Source: Isoetes taiwanensis
Taxonomy: Eukaryota; Streptophyta; Lycopodiopsida; Isoetales; Isoetaceae
Assembly: GCA_021234155.1 (NCBI GenBank)
Contig: JAJEKV010000906.1
Span: forward strand, 1-64,000
Reading direction: 5' to 3'
DNA length: 64,000 bases
The notes beneath the pieces are model-generated. The model did no database searches, was not told the origin of the DNA, and saw only the letters and a program-made list of their open reading frames with translations. Positions 23,492-34,720 of the stretch are shown one piece after another (position 1 is the first letter of the stretch; each line of letters begins with the position of its first letter). Both the position numbers and the translations under genes were made by a program.

Positions 23492-23517
23492 CTAGTAAGC
23501 GTGTGCGGCGTTGCGCC
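23492..23517 (-). other. Helitron 3' terminus, hairpin degraded
   Basis: CTAG at 23495-23492 (minus strand), followed on the plus strand by TAAGCGTGTGC and the imperfect hairpin GGCG-TTG-CGCC (23507-23517). Outward homology to 19744-19910 runs for about 165 bp, ending near GAAATTGTCTAATGACAATA. Confidence 0.75.
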
Positions 23518-23808
23518 AATGTCCTAGCTTGTATTTTTACTTGGCATTTAACGTCCTATTTGTGAGACTTCGACAATAGCGATGTTGATATTGGCGGAAT
23601 TGTCATTATTTGCTTTGTATTTTTATTATTGAAATTGTCTAATGACAATATTATCAATGTATTGCTTTTGCATAATATGTGGGGTTTTCTTTGTGTTTTG
23701 TACGCTTTTTCACTAAGGAAAACAATGATTTATTCAAATGGATGTACTAATGCGTTTTATCTAGAGTGCACCATTTTGAGCCATTGATTTTAGCCTTTTT
23801 TTTTCAAT

Positions 23809-23998
23809 GGTCAACAACCAATGATGATCAACAACCAATGGCTTAACAACAAAAAGCCCTTTTTTTTTGCGTGTGGTGCATAATGCTCCAACAACCAATG
23901 GCTCCACAACAAAAGCCCTTTTTTGTGTGTTGGTGCATAATGGTCAACAACCAATGGCTCACAACAAAAGCCCTCTTTTGTGTGTGTGGAAACAATGG
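23809..23998. repeat. Tandem repeat, about 60-66-bp unit
   Basis: Roughly three copies of CAACAACCAATGGCT, ACAACAAAAGCCC, T-run, TGTGTG, GTGCATAATG between 23809 and 23998, each slightly different in T-run length. Confidence 0.8.
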
Positions 23999-24654
23999 GC
24001 ACATTTAAGGAAGGGGCATGTAGTGCAGTTTCCACCGGCAACACATTTCTTATCATAACTTTTTGATCCAAGCTCTGTTTGAGATGATTTTAAATGTTGG
24101 AAATATCTCCGAGATCTTTTTGATAGTGTATGATATGGATATGTTTGGTTAAGTTATCTATGCTAAAACAGCAATTTTTCGGCCGGGTTTGGTAGGCTTT
24201 CACATCCTACAAACTTTAATAAAGATTCCTATTGATATTGTTTTATGGCTCATTCGAATGAAGGTTAAAAAAATTACCCATGCATTTTTAGATTTTGAGG
24301 CAGTTATTAAGCAAATTCAAAGGCTTCTAGATCCTTGTGCTAACAAGCAGAAAATTTTCCACTTTGGTTTCTCACCACAAGAATCCATGAGGCTAAAAAG
24401 GCTAAATCTAGTTGAAAAATGTTTGTGTATGGGTGTTGCAAAATGACTTTCAGAATAATGGGATCAATCCGCTCTATCTTTTATGGTAGCTTTTACTTAT
24501 GTTCTATTTGTTTTATTGTGATGAAATAAAAGCTACGGTGATGAAAGCCTCAAATGAATTCTAGTTTTTTCCTGGTTTGAATTCTAAAATTTTTGTCACA
24601 CGGGGGAGCGTCCCCTAAGGCCCCTTAAGGGCCAAAAAATTTTTTTTGCAACAC

Positions 24655-24780
24655 AAACCATTAACATCCAACATATAAAATTAAATCCCCCAACACATAA
24701 CAACCAACACATAACAACCATTGACATTAACAACCAACACATAACTACCATTGACATTAATTAACACAACCATTGTCCAA
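24655..24780. repeat. AACAACCAACACATAA tandem repeat
   Basis: Copies of ACAACCAACACATAAC followed by ACCATTGACATTAA, period about 36 bases, slightly over two full copies with ragged ends. Confidence 0.7.
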
Positions 24781-27312
24781 CACATTTAAATTAAAATCCC
24801 TTTAAACCCCTTTGGTTTGGGTGCATATTTTGGGGGTGGCGAGGGGCCAGAGCCCTCATAATTGTATTTTGCATTACAAAATCAACACCATATAGTATTG
24901 CGCTTGAAATCTTATAGTATTTTTGCGAATCTTGTTATACATTATAACAAATTTTTGTACTTGCATACCCCACAAACGAGGAACACGCGGTGTAGATTAA
25001 GGAATAAGGGGTGAATATGCCTATCCAACACTCAAGCATGGACTAATCATGAAAATAAATTTGGATATCATATGCATGCCTTCAAAATGAGATGTCAAAG
25101 ATCTAGGTCATGAGCCCCCTGGTGAGAGCTCTTTAGAGAATAACGCCCGCAAAACCATGGTATAGAATAGAATATGGCCTACAAACCATGAGAATAAGAT
25201 ATTGCCTCGCAAACCATGCAAACCATCAACTGCCAATTCGGATAAATAAACAAACAGAGTGAATGCAATGTGTCTGTCCATGATGTTTCAGATTTAGAAT
25301 CTGAGCGCAGGGGGTGCTGATTCTGAATTATACCTTAATGCTAACATTAGCTTCGCGATTGTGCCAAAAGCCATAATTAGATTCTTTTAAGCTGCAAATT
25401 TTAACAGCTATATCATCCATTGCCATATGAAACTTCAATTACATCTCAAATTTAGAAAATGCTTTACAAAAATCCAAGAAGCCAACCAATACTCCTTGGA
25501 TTCTCCACAAAAAGCGGCGATGGTTTATTTGGCATTCAACCCTAAAACCGCCTATGGGGCGTTTTTAGAATTGTTTTTGAAATGTGTCTTTCAATTAATG
25601 CCACAAGCAAGTCCTCATCAATGGGGATGCTTAGCGAAGAAAGTAAAGCTTCCTAAAGGAGACTTTACAAAGGTCCGCTTGCTTATAAGGTAAACATTTG
25701 CAAGGTGCATGGTGTCTAAATTATGGAGGTTCAAAAACCTCTAAGCACAAATCGAGCTGGGGGGTGCTGATTTAAATTATACCTTATTATTCAATATGAT
25801 TATCATAGTGTTGGGGCAAGCTCTCTTTAAGAAATAGCTTCTCAATGTTCAATTCTGTCATTCAATTGAACATAGTGTCCTTGAGGGGAAAAATAGCTTC
25901 TCAAACCGCATAATGCGGGTTCTCAAGTAATGCATTATCACATCTTTGCAAAATTGTCGAACTATAAGCTAGAAATATCAAATACATTTCTTGCTTTAAA
26001 CCTTTGCAGCAAAAGGAAGCTCAAGGGAAACCTTTCTAAAAACCGGAACTTAGGAGCGAGAAGACACCAATATTAAAGATCCTCAATGGGGAAAATGCCA
26101 CGGATCCGCAAGCGGTCGGGTATTTTTCAAAGACCAAAATATCATGTTTGTTGTGGTAGAAAAGTCCAAAGATGTCTGTTCACATTTGGTGAACCACATT
26201 TTTTTGCTTGCATGTGTGCATGTGTGCACAACCAAGCATCAAGCACAAAAATGAGCCCAAAAAACTTACCTAAAGCCAAATTGCTATCTGGGTGCACCAT
26301 ACTTCAAGCGGATATATGGAGTATGCCCGTTTTGCTCCACCGATGCTTAAAGAGAACATAGATGAAAACCGGCTATCAATGGGGACTTGCTCTTGATTTC
26401 CTAGGATTTAAACTCACAATTTGTAATGATGGATAGCGGAGGAGAATCCCTGAGAATGCAACGTAATTAGAAGAGGTGCACAAAATGATTAAGAATTAGA
26501 AAGAATTGCACAGAATTAGCAGAGTGCATAGAAAGTAGGAAAGGTGTCTCGCTAAAGCAGCGGTTTGTTTCGAGTTAAAGAAAGAAAATAGTTTATCTTA
26601 AGATTTCTTTCCTTAAGGTTCCTTTGTTTCACGACTCCTCCGCTTCAACGAATTCGACTCCTTTGCTGATTCAAAAAAATAGACAATTACATCTTCATAT
26701 TAAAGCTGAAGCAAGCATTTTAAACCGGAAAATGCAAAACCGGCATGCAAGGTAAACTTAAATCACGTAACCGAAAGCCCTTACATGACTGTTAACGCCC
26801 ATAAATGGAAAAAATTGTACCTTAAGCTTGGTTTGCTTCAATTGGCTCTTATCCTCCAACAACTAATGCAAAGCGTAAAGCACAAACACATAAGAAAAGT
26901 AAGTACATGAAAACCCCGGGTGTCGGAATATGAGGGGACGGTATCACGGTTCAAATGAAAACCCCCGTGCGGGAATATGAGGGATGGGTATGCGGTTCAA
27001 AATGCACTTTAAACTTCAACGACTCCTTTGCCTCCTTTGCTTATATGTGGAAACTTTTGCCAAATGACCTGCTTCTATACAAACACATGAGCTAGATTGA
27101 TGAATCACGTGTGTTGGAATGCGGTTATGTATTGCCACAACCGATTGACCCCAAAATGCAAAGAAAAAAAATTGTACCAAGAACGTGTCGTAAAGCCTGA
27201 GAGCATATGGGCATCTGCAAAAGAAGCGTAATTCATATTTCTGATTTAGAGCGTATCCTTGATGCTAATAGAGCTGCAAAATTACGAAAGAATGGAGGCT
27301 CGTTGGGAGTTT

Positions 27313-28302
27313 GATCCCATCGATCCGAGACATCGGATCGCCATTCTAGAATGGGACGAGCATGCATGTTTTGCATGCATGCGGGCGCGCATGCCCATTA
27401 CGGTTGGGAGTTCGCTATTTTAGGCGGCGTTTACGCCCGACTTCTCATCGGGCTTCCTCTTCTCTCGGCATTACCTTATTCTCTTTGAATTGTTTCGAGG
27501 CGGGGAGGGCTTCTTCCCTTTTGGTTTGGCCAATTTGGCATTTTTTTCATCTGTTGTCCTTTCTCGACCTTTAGCCTTCATCCTGTGACCCGCCTCGATC
27601 CTAGTTTGTTAAGGAAGTCCTTTGGTATTGGCGGTTTGTTGGTTTCATGCAGTCCCATTCTAGAATCCCATCGATCGAGAGACATCGGATCGCCATTTAG
27701 AATGGGGACGGCATGCATATTTACATGCATCGCGGCGCATGCCCATTCCGGGTTGGGAGTTCGCTATTTTAGGTGGCGTTTACTTCACTTCTCATCGGCG
27801 CTTCCTCTTCTCTCTCAAGCGGTACCTTATTCCCTTTGAACCCACCCTCCCCTTCTTTGTTATTGTATTTTTATCGGTGGCACGCTGGCAGAATCAGCCC
27901 TCCCACTCACGGAGGTTTGTTTTGTCTTGTTGTTTTGTTGGTGATGTGCAGTGCAGGTTAGCGGCGGCATCTGTTTCGACTTTTTTCCATTCGTGGGTTT
28001 TGGGAGCGATTTTTTTATGCCTTTACGTTTGTCCAAGCCCTTTTGCGAGAAGGCTTATCACTAGGGTTTTCCTCGAAAACCCGAAAAGGGGGTTTTTAAT
28101 CCCGGTGATAAGCTTTCGGCAGGTACACTAGCCCAATCTCTATTGGGTCAAATGATATAATTGGATTTTCCCTTTATTTTTATGGGTAGTTCGCATGTGT
28201 GCGGCTACCCACTATCCACCATTGTAGAAAATCTTTGAGATGAATGAGAAGCAAGTCTAAGTCGGGGCGGTTTGTTGGTTTCATGCGAGTCCCATTCTAG
28301 AA
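27313..28302. repeat. Direct duplication of a GC-rich promoter-like block
   Basis: The block starting CCCATCGAT, CATCGGATCGCCATT, AGAATGGG, GCATGC, GGGAGTTCGCTATTTTAGG, CTTCTCATCGG at 27315 recurs at 27665. The joining piece GGCGGTTTGTTGGTTTCATG then GTCCCATTCTAGAAT occurs at 27628 and again at 28265. It lies inside the 5.6-kb Helitron. Short frames across it are not convincing genes. Confidence 0.75.
28053..28113. repeat. Nested hairpin around a telobox-like core
   Basis: GCTTATCAC (28053-28061) pairs with GTGATAAGC (28105-28113). Inside it GGGTTTTC pairs with GAAAACCC. The core includes CTAGGGTTTT, a telobox-like element common near plant translation-gene promoters. Could be a relic of a captured promoter or just a foldback. 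Confidence 0.55.
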
Positions 28303-29084
28303 TAAGAAAAAAATGAGGTGTTTGAAGAATTAGAAAAAGTAACATCGTCACCTACAACAAAATGGTAGAATTTGCTTCAACCTTCTACCTAAATCCGACC
28401 CACTCTAAGAAAATCCAGCTGCGAATCCGCTTGCATCGGGATTATTGTGAAACAGAGCTTGCATGCATACAAAAATGAAGAACAAAAATGAAGAAAGAGC
28501 AAGAAAACTACACGAATCCCCTCGTTTCTTGGTTTCTTTGTAAGCGTATCCTCCATTTCTGCATGAAGAAAGAGCACACAGGTTAAGGGAAGGCAAAACA
28601 CTAATCTAATGCAAGAATCAAACCCTAAATGCAACAAAAAATCCCACGAATGTCAAACCGGTGCTAATCCGGTTTCTGACCTTTTGGCGCTAACAATCTG
28701 GCGACCCTTTTGTGCATGCAAAAGATCTGGGCATTCTTGGGCATTTCTTGGATGATTGCTGCCATTTGAAAGGAATGGAAAAATAATTAAAGGAGGAGGC
28801 ATCTCTACTGTAGGAGGAACGCGCGCATCAAATCTCGCCCTAGTGCGCTTCATTTGAAACTAAATGGAATCATGATAATGATAATTGCGGTGAGCGAAAC
28901 GTAAATGGGCATGTAAGAATTGAATTTAGAGGAAATAAGAAATGGGAAAAACATTGCATAATTTGGGGATTTCATTTTTTGCCGTATTTTAAATTCGATC
29001 ACAAAATTTCGCTTTTTGGCGGATTTGATGTCCAATTTGGCAGGAAAAAGGAGGACACACCCCAACACAATTTAAGTAAGTAGA

Positions 29085-29326
29085 TATTAAGGTATAGTGA
29101 TACTACCAATGACACACAAATTCTATCATTTATAACATCATCGACATCGTCATAAATATGGTCAACAATTATACCGGTACTAATTGATGGCGATATATGT
29201 GTTGGTAATAGCATCATGAATAATATCGGATATTGCATCAAGCTTACTATCTTATATTATAATGTTATGCGTAGTCGTAGTGCATCGAGCCCTAAATCCG
29301 ACGGCCAGAATTTGATTTGCCTTAAA
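29085..29326. other. No gene; AT-rich repeat-like DNA and a 30-bp tandem pair
   Basis: Contains GATACTA/ATAGTGATACTACC motifs resembling sequence at 37.25-37.5 and 42.7-43.1 kb. It ends with TAAATCCGACGGCCAGAAT at 29293; the right flank of the copia element restarts with TAAATTCGACGGCTATGAT, so the empty site read as a ~30-bp tandem repeat. Confidence 0.45.
29322..29326. repeat. Target-site duplication TTAAA (left)
   Basis: TTAAA directly before the left LTR; repeated at 34716-34720. Confidence 0.88.
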
Positions 29327-29866
29327 TGTTAGAATCAGAGCTTGGGGTTTGAACCCAAGTATGCCAAGACTCTATCTCCTTCAAACCCACCTGCTCCTAA
29401 AGTCGCATACACTTTTGTATATGCACTCAGCTCATACATTTCCATATCCATCATTCATTTATTTTTATTCACGGATATATCCACTTGTCAAATCGTGCAT
29501 GCCCTTCATATAGAAAGTTTTTCAACTTGCCTAAATAATAGGATGCCATTTTTCAACTTTTTCAATCCTTATCTTCCAGCTGTCGTTGACTTTGACCGTT
29601 GACCAGTCAACCCAAAACCCTAAGTGGCGGGCAGGGGGTGTCTGTGTGTTTCTAGCGAGCCCAGCAACATCCGGGTAGGGTGTGCCCGCCACCTTTGACT
29701 TTGACTTTGACTTTGACTTTGACCTACTGCCACTGCTTCTCATAGGTCTCCCCCATTCAACTGCATAGCTTTGAATAACATGACACCATTTAACAACTCT
29801 AATCTACTGCCACTGCTTCTCATAGATTAGAATATCACATGACACATAATTTTGTCATTTCCAACA
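29327..29866 (-). repeat. copia element 2, 3' LTR (left)
   Basis: Matches 34172-34715. Holds a (TTTGAC)n run at about 29693-29722 and the repeated AACTCTAATC ... AGATTAGA pair near the end. Confidence 0.92.
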
Positions 29867-29869
29867 TTC

Positions 29870-31400
29870 CCCCTTCATGTGATATTCCCTGTCATCACAT
29901 TGTAACAATTTCCTTATTTCCTGGAATCTGGATAAAGGTAGAGCCTTTGTAAGAATATCTGCTCTTTGATCAGCTGTACTAACATAGGTCAAATGCACTT
30001 GATTTCTTTTGACCATATCTCTGATAAAATGAACTTCCATTTCAATGTGTTTTGACCTTTCGTTGCAAAAGCGGATTTTTTGTCATGGCAATACAACTAG
30101 TATTATCACAATAAATGATTGTTGGTCCTCTTTGAGCAAATCAAATTACGCCATAAGCCTTCTTTCCCAAATAAGTTCCTTAGTCAGCGAGATTTCTTTG
30201 AGTTGTACTTTCGGCTTGACCTTCGATAAAGCAATCTTTGCTTTGCTTCTTGCACTTCAAACAAGCTGGGGCTCCACCTAATAAAACAACATACCCGAAG
30301 TTGATTTTCGTTTATCTAAATCTCCTCCCCAATCGGCATCACAATAAACGCAATTGCAAGTTGGTTTCATTAAATACTATACCAAAATGCATTGTACCTT
30401 TCAAGTATTTGAGAATCCTTTTTCTTTGCATTCCGGTGTCCTTTACCAGCCTTGTCATTATACCTCTTTGAGAATATTAGCGCAAATGCAATGTGGGGCC
30501 TAGTACAATTGGCTACATAGGACAAACAACCAATCAAACACGTAAGGTATTTTCTCCATTTGTTTGCTTTACGTTTTACGTCTTTGGACTCATATCTGCA
30601 GAAATTCTATGACCGGGAACCATAGGAGTATTTGCCATATTGCAATCTTCCATATGAAATTTCTTCAACATGTTTTGAATATGCCCTTGTTGACTCAAAG
30701 CTAGTATCCGTTGACTTCTATTCTGTATACATCAATTCGAAATCTTTTGAGTTCTCCAAGGTCACTCATTTGAAATCTCTTTTTCAAAATATCTTTGCAA
30801 TGGTTTAGTACTCTGCTTCCATTAGCTACCATAATGTTGTCATCAACATCTGAGCAATAATGCACCAGTCATTTCCCATTTTAAATCGTAAATATTCCCA
30901 TCATAATTGAGCTTTTCAAAACCTTGTTCCAACAAATATCCATCCATACACTTATACCATTCTACGGGAGATTGCTTAAGGCCATATGCTTGCTCTATTT
31001 AACCTCCACACTTTACCTTTTTCTTCTTCAAATCCGGTGCGGGTTTTGGATATATTTCCTCTTCCAATTTAGCATTCAGAAATCTTTGTACATCCATATG
31101 ATGTATTTCATAATCACTGGGCATTTGCAATAGCCAATAGCATTCTTAATTTGTTTATCTTCACAAGTGGTGAGAATGTTTCATCAAAATCTTCCCCTTT
31201 TTTACGTGTGAACCCTTGAGCAACCGATCGGCTTTGAATTTTTTTGTTCTTTTATCAACACCGGTTTCACTTTCGATATATCCACTTACTTCCAACTATA
31301 TTCTTATTCAATGGCATATCTACTACGGTATAAGTGTTTGTTCTCTTAAAAGCACTCATTTCTTCTTCCATGGCACTTAACCGTTTTTTTCCATGAGAAT
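29870..31400 (-). pseudogene. copia reverse transcriptase and RNase H, frameshifted
   Basis: C-terminal RNase H at 29855-30040 reads MEVHFIRDMVKRNQVHLTYV then TADQRADILTKALPLSRFQE, the standard copia end. Upstream minus-strand traces give the palm and fingers: AQGFTRK near 31190, SAFKRTNTYTVV near 31340, and a YVDD-equivalent region near 30850 that is disrupted. Shifts occur every 100-200 bases. Confidence 0.8.
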
Positions 31401-31859
31401 CATGCCTTTGCTTCATCATAATTTTGAGGTATTTTATCATTTTCTAATATCAAAATGTCAAATCTTGTATTAATTTCTCCGCAGCGGATCGAGTCTTTTG
31501 CTTCTTCGGTTTCATTTCTCCCATGTGATTCTAAAACATGTTTAGCTTCCTCTGCCAAAAATCGAGCTTCGGTTCGTCTTGGCTTTCTCTTGGGTTTAAT
31601 ACCATGATCAACTTCTAACTCTTGATGTTCAATACCGGGTTCCATTTCGGACTCAACAACTTCCTCACGGAATTAATTTGACTCATTGTCGGAATCACTT
31701 AAATCTGCTGTTCAAGTTTTTGGTTTTATCTTCTTCTTTATTTATTTCTTGTTGTATTTACGAAATAACATCTTTCCTTTATTGTCACATGGGTTTTTGA
31801 GTTTACCATGGGAATCCTTCTATAAAACTCATTCTCATTAAAAATAACATCCACGCTAA

Positions 31860-32840
31860 CTATGATTTTTCTCCTTCTTTGGATCATATAGTACGAATGC
31901 TTTTGAGCTTGAATCATATCCTACAAGATATGTTATATATGCCCTATCATCCAATTTCTTTCTTAATTCTTGAGGGAACATGAACAAAACATAAACATCC
32001 ATATGCTTTAAATGTCATAAGATGGAAGCTTACCGGATAAAAGCATTTCGGGAATGGCACCTTTAATGCTTGTAGAAGGTAACAAATTTTGAATATAGGC
32101 TGCTTTGCCTTCACGACTTCATCCCCTGAGAAAATTTGGTAGGCGAGTATTTTTAGCATGGATCTCCGGCATCTAGTAAGGTCCTGTTCTTTCTTTCGGC
32201 TACTCCATTTTGTTGTGGTGAGTATCTACAAGTTAGTTGCCTCTTGATTCCTCTGCTTGCACAAAAAACTTAAATTCATCGGATATATACTCACCACCCA
32301 CAATGCGATCTTATACACTTAATTTTCCTTCGGTTTCTAGCTCGGTTTCAGATATAAATAATTTCAAGGCCTCACTTGCTTGATCTTTTGTTTTCAAAAT
32401 ATAACTTTTTGTCCTTCTACTAAAATCGTCTATGAAGGTCATGAAATACTTATGTCCACTTAAACTGGTAACATTTATAGGACCACATAGATCGTGTGTA
32501 CCAAATCAAAATGCCCTTTGCTCTTTTATTTGACCTTTTGAATGGTAATCTTGGTTGTTTTCAAAGCTGGCTGACCACCACATAAAAGTTTTCCTTCTTC
32601 TTCTACTTTTGCGGATATTATACCCTTGTTTTTAGAGCTTCAATTCTTTGCGGGATTCACATGACATAGCTTTGTTATGCCAAAGTTTTATATCACGGAT
32701 ATTCTACCGGATTAACTTCATGAAGATGATCAATATTAAAACCAAACAAGTTTCCAACTCTTTTGCCAATGAACTTTAATTCATCATTGAAATACTTTAC
32801 ATTGGATTTGTTCAAATAAAACTTTGTATCCCATATCCAC
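31860..32840 (-). pseudogene. copia integrase, frameshifted
   Basis: The C-terminal part reads GYDSSSKAFVLYDPKKEK near 31880-31930 and FKAYGCLCFVHVPSRIKKE at 31950-32005, typical of copia integrase ends. Farther upstream (32170-32600) is the zinc-binding/core region with several stops; RTKSYILKTK near 32390-32420 fits the core. Integrase would join the cDNA to host DNA. Confidence 0.7.
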
Positions 32841-33164
32841 TAAGCGACACCACCGGATATGAGATTTCTTACAAGACTAGGTACACACAAAACCTCTTTC
32901 GGCATAACGGGTTTTCCATTCAAATCAAACAACTCCAAAACTCGAGTCTTCTATTTTTTTGGGCCTCCATCACAAAATTTGAACATGGCCTTCTTTCTTT
33001 TCCACATTTTTTAACATGTGCATATCACACATTACACTTTTTTCTGCGCTCACGAATCTATAACCACAAACTTGTTATTATTTCTTCTTGGACTTATAGA
33101 AACATTACAAGTTAAGCTTTTTCATTACCTCAAGGTGTCATCTTCTATCTCTCCTTCACTACTT

Positions 33165-34120
33165 TCATGCTTCTCCATTATATTGATACTTGCGGCACCC
33201 ACGAAACTTGTCTGCCTCTTCCCCTCTGTAACCTCGAGATCTACCACGACCTCTTCCTCTTTTAGGACTTGAGCAATTGAAAGAGAAATGGCCCTTGCCC
33301 TCACAATTAAAACACCTCAATTCTTTTTCAGCTTTGTTACTTGGACATTCATTCTTCAAATGACCATCTTGATTACATAAATAGCAAGGCCCTACTTTGT
33401 CTTGTGAAATTTTTTTAAAACCAACCTTCTTAGCCTTACCGATTGTACAATACCTCTGCAGTTGTTCGACTCCTCTTGTGCAACATTAGATTGCTCAAAT
33501 TAGGTCGTATCATTATCATTCGATAGCATGTTCCTTAGAAGTAGCTACATTTACGAGCAAAGCAAAGTTGCTAAATGACTATTATGAGCCGACCTTGCTA
33601 AAGCCAAAATCGTCTTGCTCACTTTCGAGGAATATTTCCGGCACCTTCAAGATCTGCAATAATAGAGTCAAACCTTTCTAAAAAATTAGTTAGGTTATCT
33701 TTTTTTCGACAAGCTTCATCTTCCTTAACTCCTTTTCCAACATATCTATCGTGAGGAACTCTTTTGTTCATAATGTTTAATCGGATAGTCCCACATATCT
33801 TTAGGCTTCATACCTCGAAGTTTTAACTTTAAAGGCGGTTCCTACCTTGCACATAATTATGGCTTGAGCTTCCATAATTTTAGCTGCGTCTCGCCGAGCT
33901 AGCGAAGTTCCCCACCGCGAGACAACTTCTTTGCACCTTCGGGTGTGCACTAGAGCTAGCGGTAGAGCTTGAATCCACGAACTAGTTGCTCTCGCACTTG
34001 CAAGCGCACTACCATCAATCGGATACCATAACTTTTCAAACTCGAGAACGCGCTCCTAATACTTTCCTTCCAGTTTGAAACCCTCCATCCCCTTTAAAAA
34101 CTTCAATTGTATTGACAAAT
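33165..34120 (-). pseudogene. copia gag with CCHC zinc knuckle, frameshifted
   Basis: The nucleocapsid part 33165-33359 reads CFNCEGKGHFSFNC (intact C-x2-C-x4-H-x4-C), followed by the basic run GRGRGRSRGYRG. Capsid traces lie upstream to the primer site, where reading begins after TGGTATCGAG. Broken by shifts. Confidence 0.8.
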
Positions 34121-34158
34121 TTGCACCAAATCTAGTTGTCATGATTACTAGATCTTAT

Positions 34159-34170
34159 AGCTCGATACCA
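34159..34170 (-). other. Primer-binding site of copia element 2
   Basis: Minus strand TGGTATCGAGCT beside the 5' LTR; the usual plant site TGGTATCAGAGC differs by loss of two bases at the CAG. Confidence 0.8.
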
Positions 34171-34171
34171 A

Positions 34172-34715
34172 TGTTAGAATCGAGCTTGGGGTTTGAACAA
34201 GTATGCCAAGACTCTGTCTCCTTCAAACCCACACAAGCTCCTAAAAGTACGCATACTGCTTTTGTATATGCACTTCCGGCTCATACATTTCCATATCCAT
34301 CATTCATTTTATTTTAACACGGATATATCCACTTGTCAAATCGTGCATGCCCTTCATATAGAAAGTTTTTCAACTTGCCTAAATAATAGGATGCCTATTT
34401 TGTCCTTATCTTCCGGTTTGTCGTTGACTTTGACCGATTGACCGGTCAACCCAAAACCCTAAGTGGCGGCGGGGGTGTCTATGTGTTTTCTAGCGAGCCC
34501 GGCAACATCCGGGTAGGGTGTGCCCGCCACCTTTGACTTTGACTTTGACTTTGACTTTGACTTTGACCTTTGACCTTTTGACCCTTTGCTTCTCATAGGT
34601 CTCCCCATTCAAGCTGCATAGCTTTGAATAACATGACACCATTTAACAACTCTAATCGCCTTTGCTTCTCATAGATTAGAATATCACATGACACATAATT
34701 TTGTCATTTCCAACA
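34172..34715 (-). repeat. copia element 2, 5' LTR (right)
   Basis: Paired with 29327-29866. The (TTTGAC)n run is longer here (about 34532-34570). Differences from the other copy cluster at CAG/CTG, e.g. CCGGTCAACCC against CCAGTCAACCC. Confidence 0.92.
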
Positions 34716-34720
34716 TTAAA
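34716..34720. repeat. Target-site duplication TTAAA (right)
   Basis: Exact copy of 29322-29326. Confidence 0.88.

Larger units (their letters stand above)
23492..29084 (-). mobile_element. Non-autonomous Helitron, 5,593 bp, first unit of the array
   Basis: The 5' end TCTACTTACTTAAATTGTG at 29084 (minus strand) is preceded by A (plus-strand T at 29085), as expected for Helitron insertion between A and T. The 3' end is the CTAG at 23492. No Rep/helicase coding is seen. The interior holds several tandem repeats (23.8, 24.7 and 27.3-28.3 kb) and GC-richer blocks that may be captured host promoter or 5' UTR sequence. Confidence 0.72.
29327..34715 (-). mobile_element. Ty1/copia LTR retrotransposon, structurally complete, with TSD
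   Basis: A 5,389-bp minus-strand element with LTRs at 29327-29866 and 34172-34715 (TGTTAGAATC...TTTCCAACA), a TTAAA duplication, and a primer site next to the right LTR. Minus-strand coding traces appear in copia order: gag with CCHC knuckle, protease, integrase, reverse transcriptase, RNase H. All carry frameshifts, so the element appears inactive as written, although many shifts fall near CAG/CTG sites that may be miscalled. Its LTRs and coding differ from the 7.8-12.7 kb element, so it is a separate family. Confidence 0.93.
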
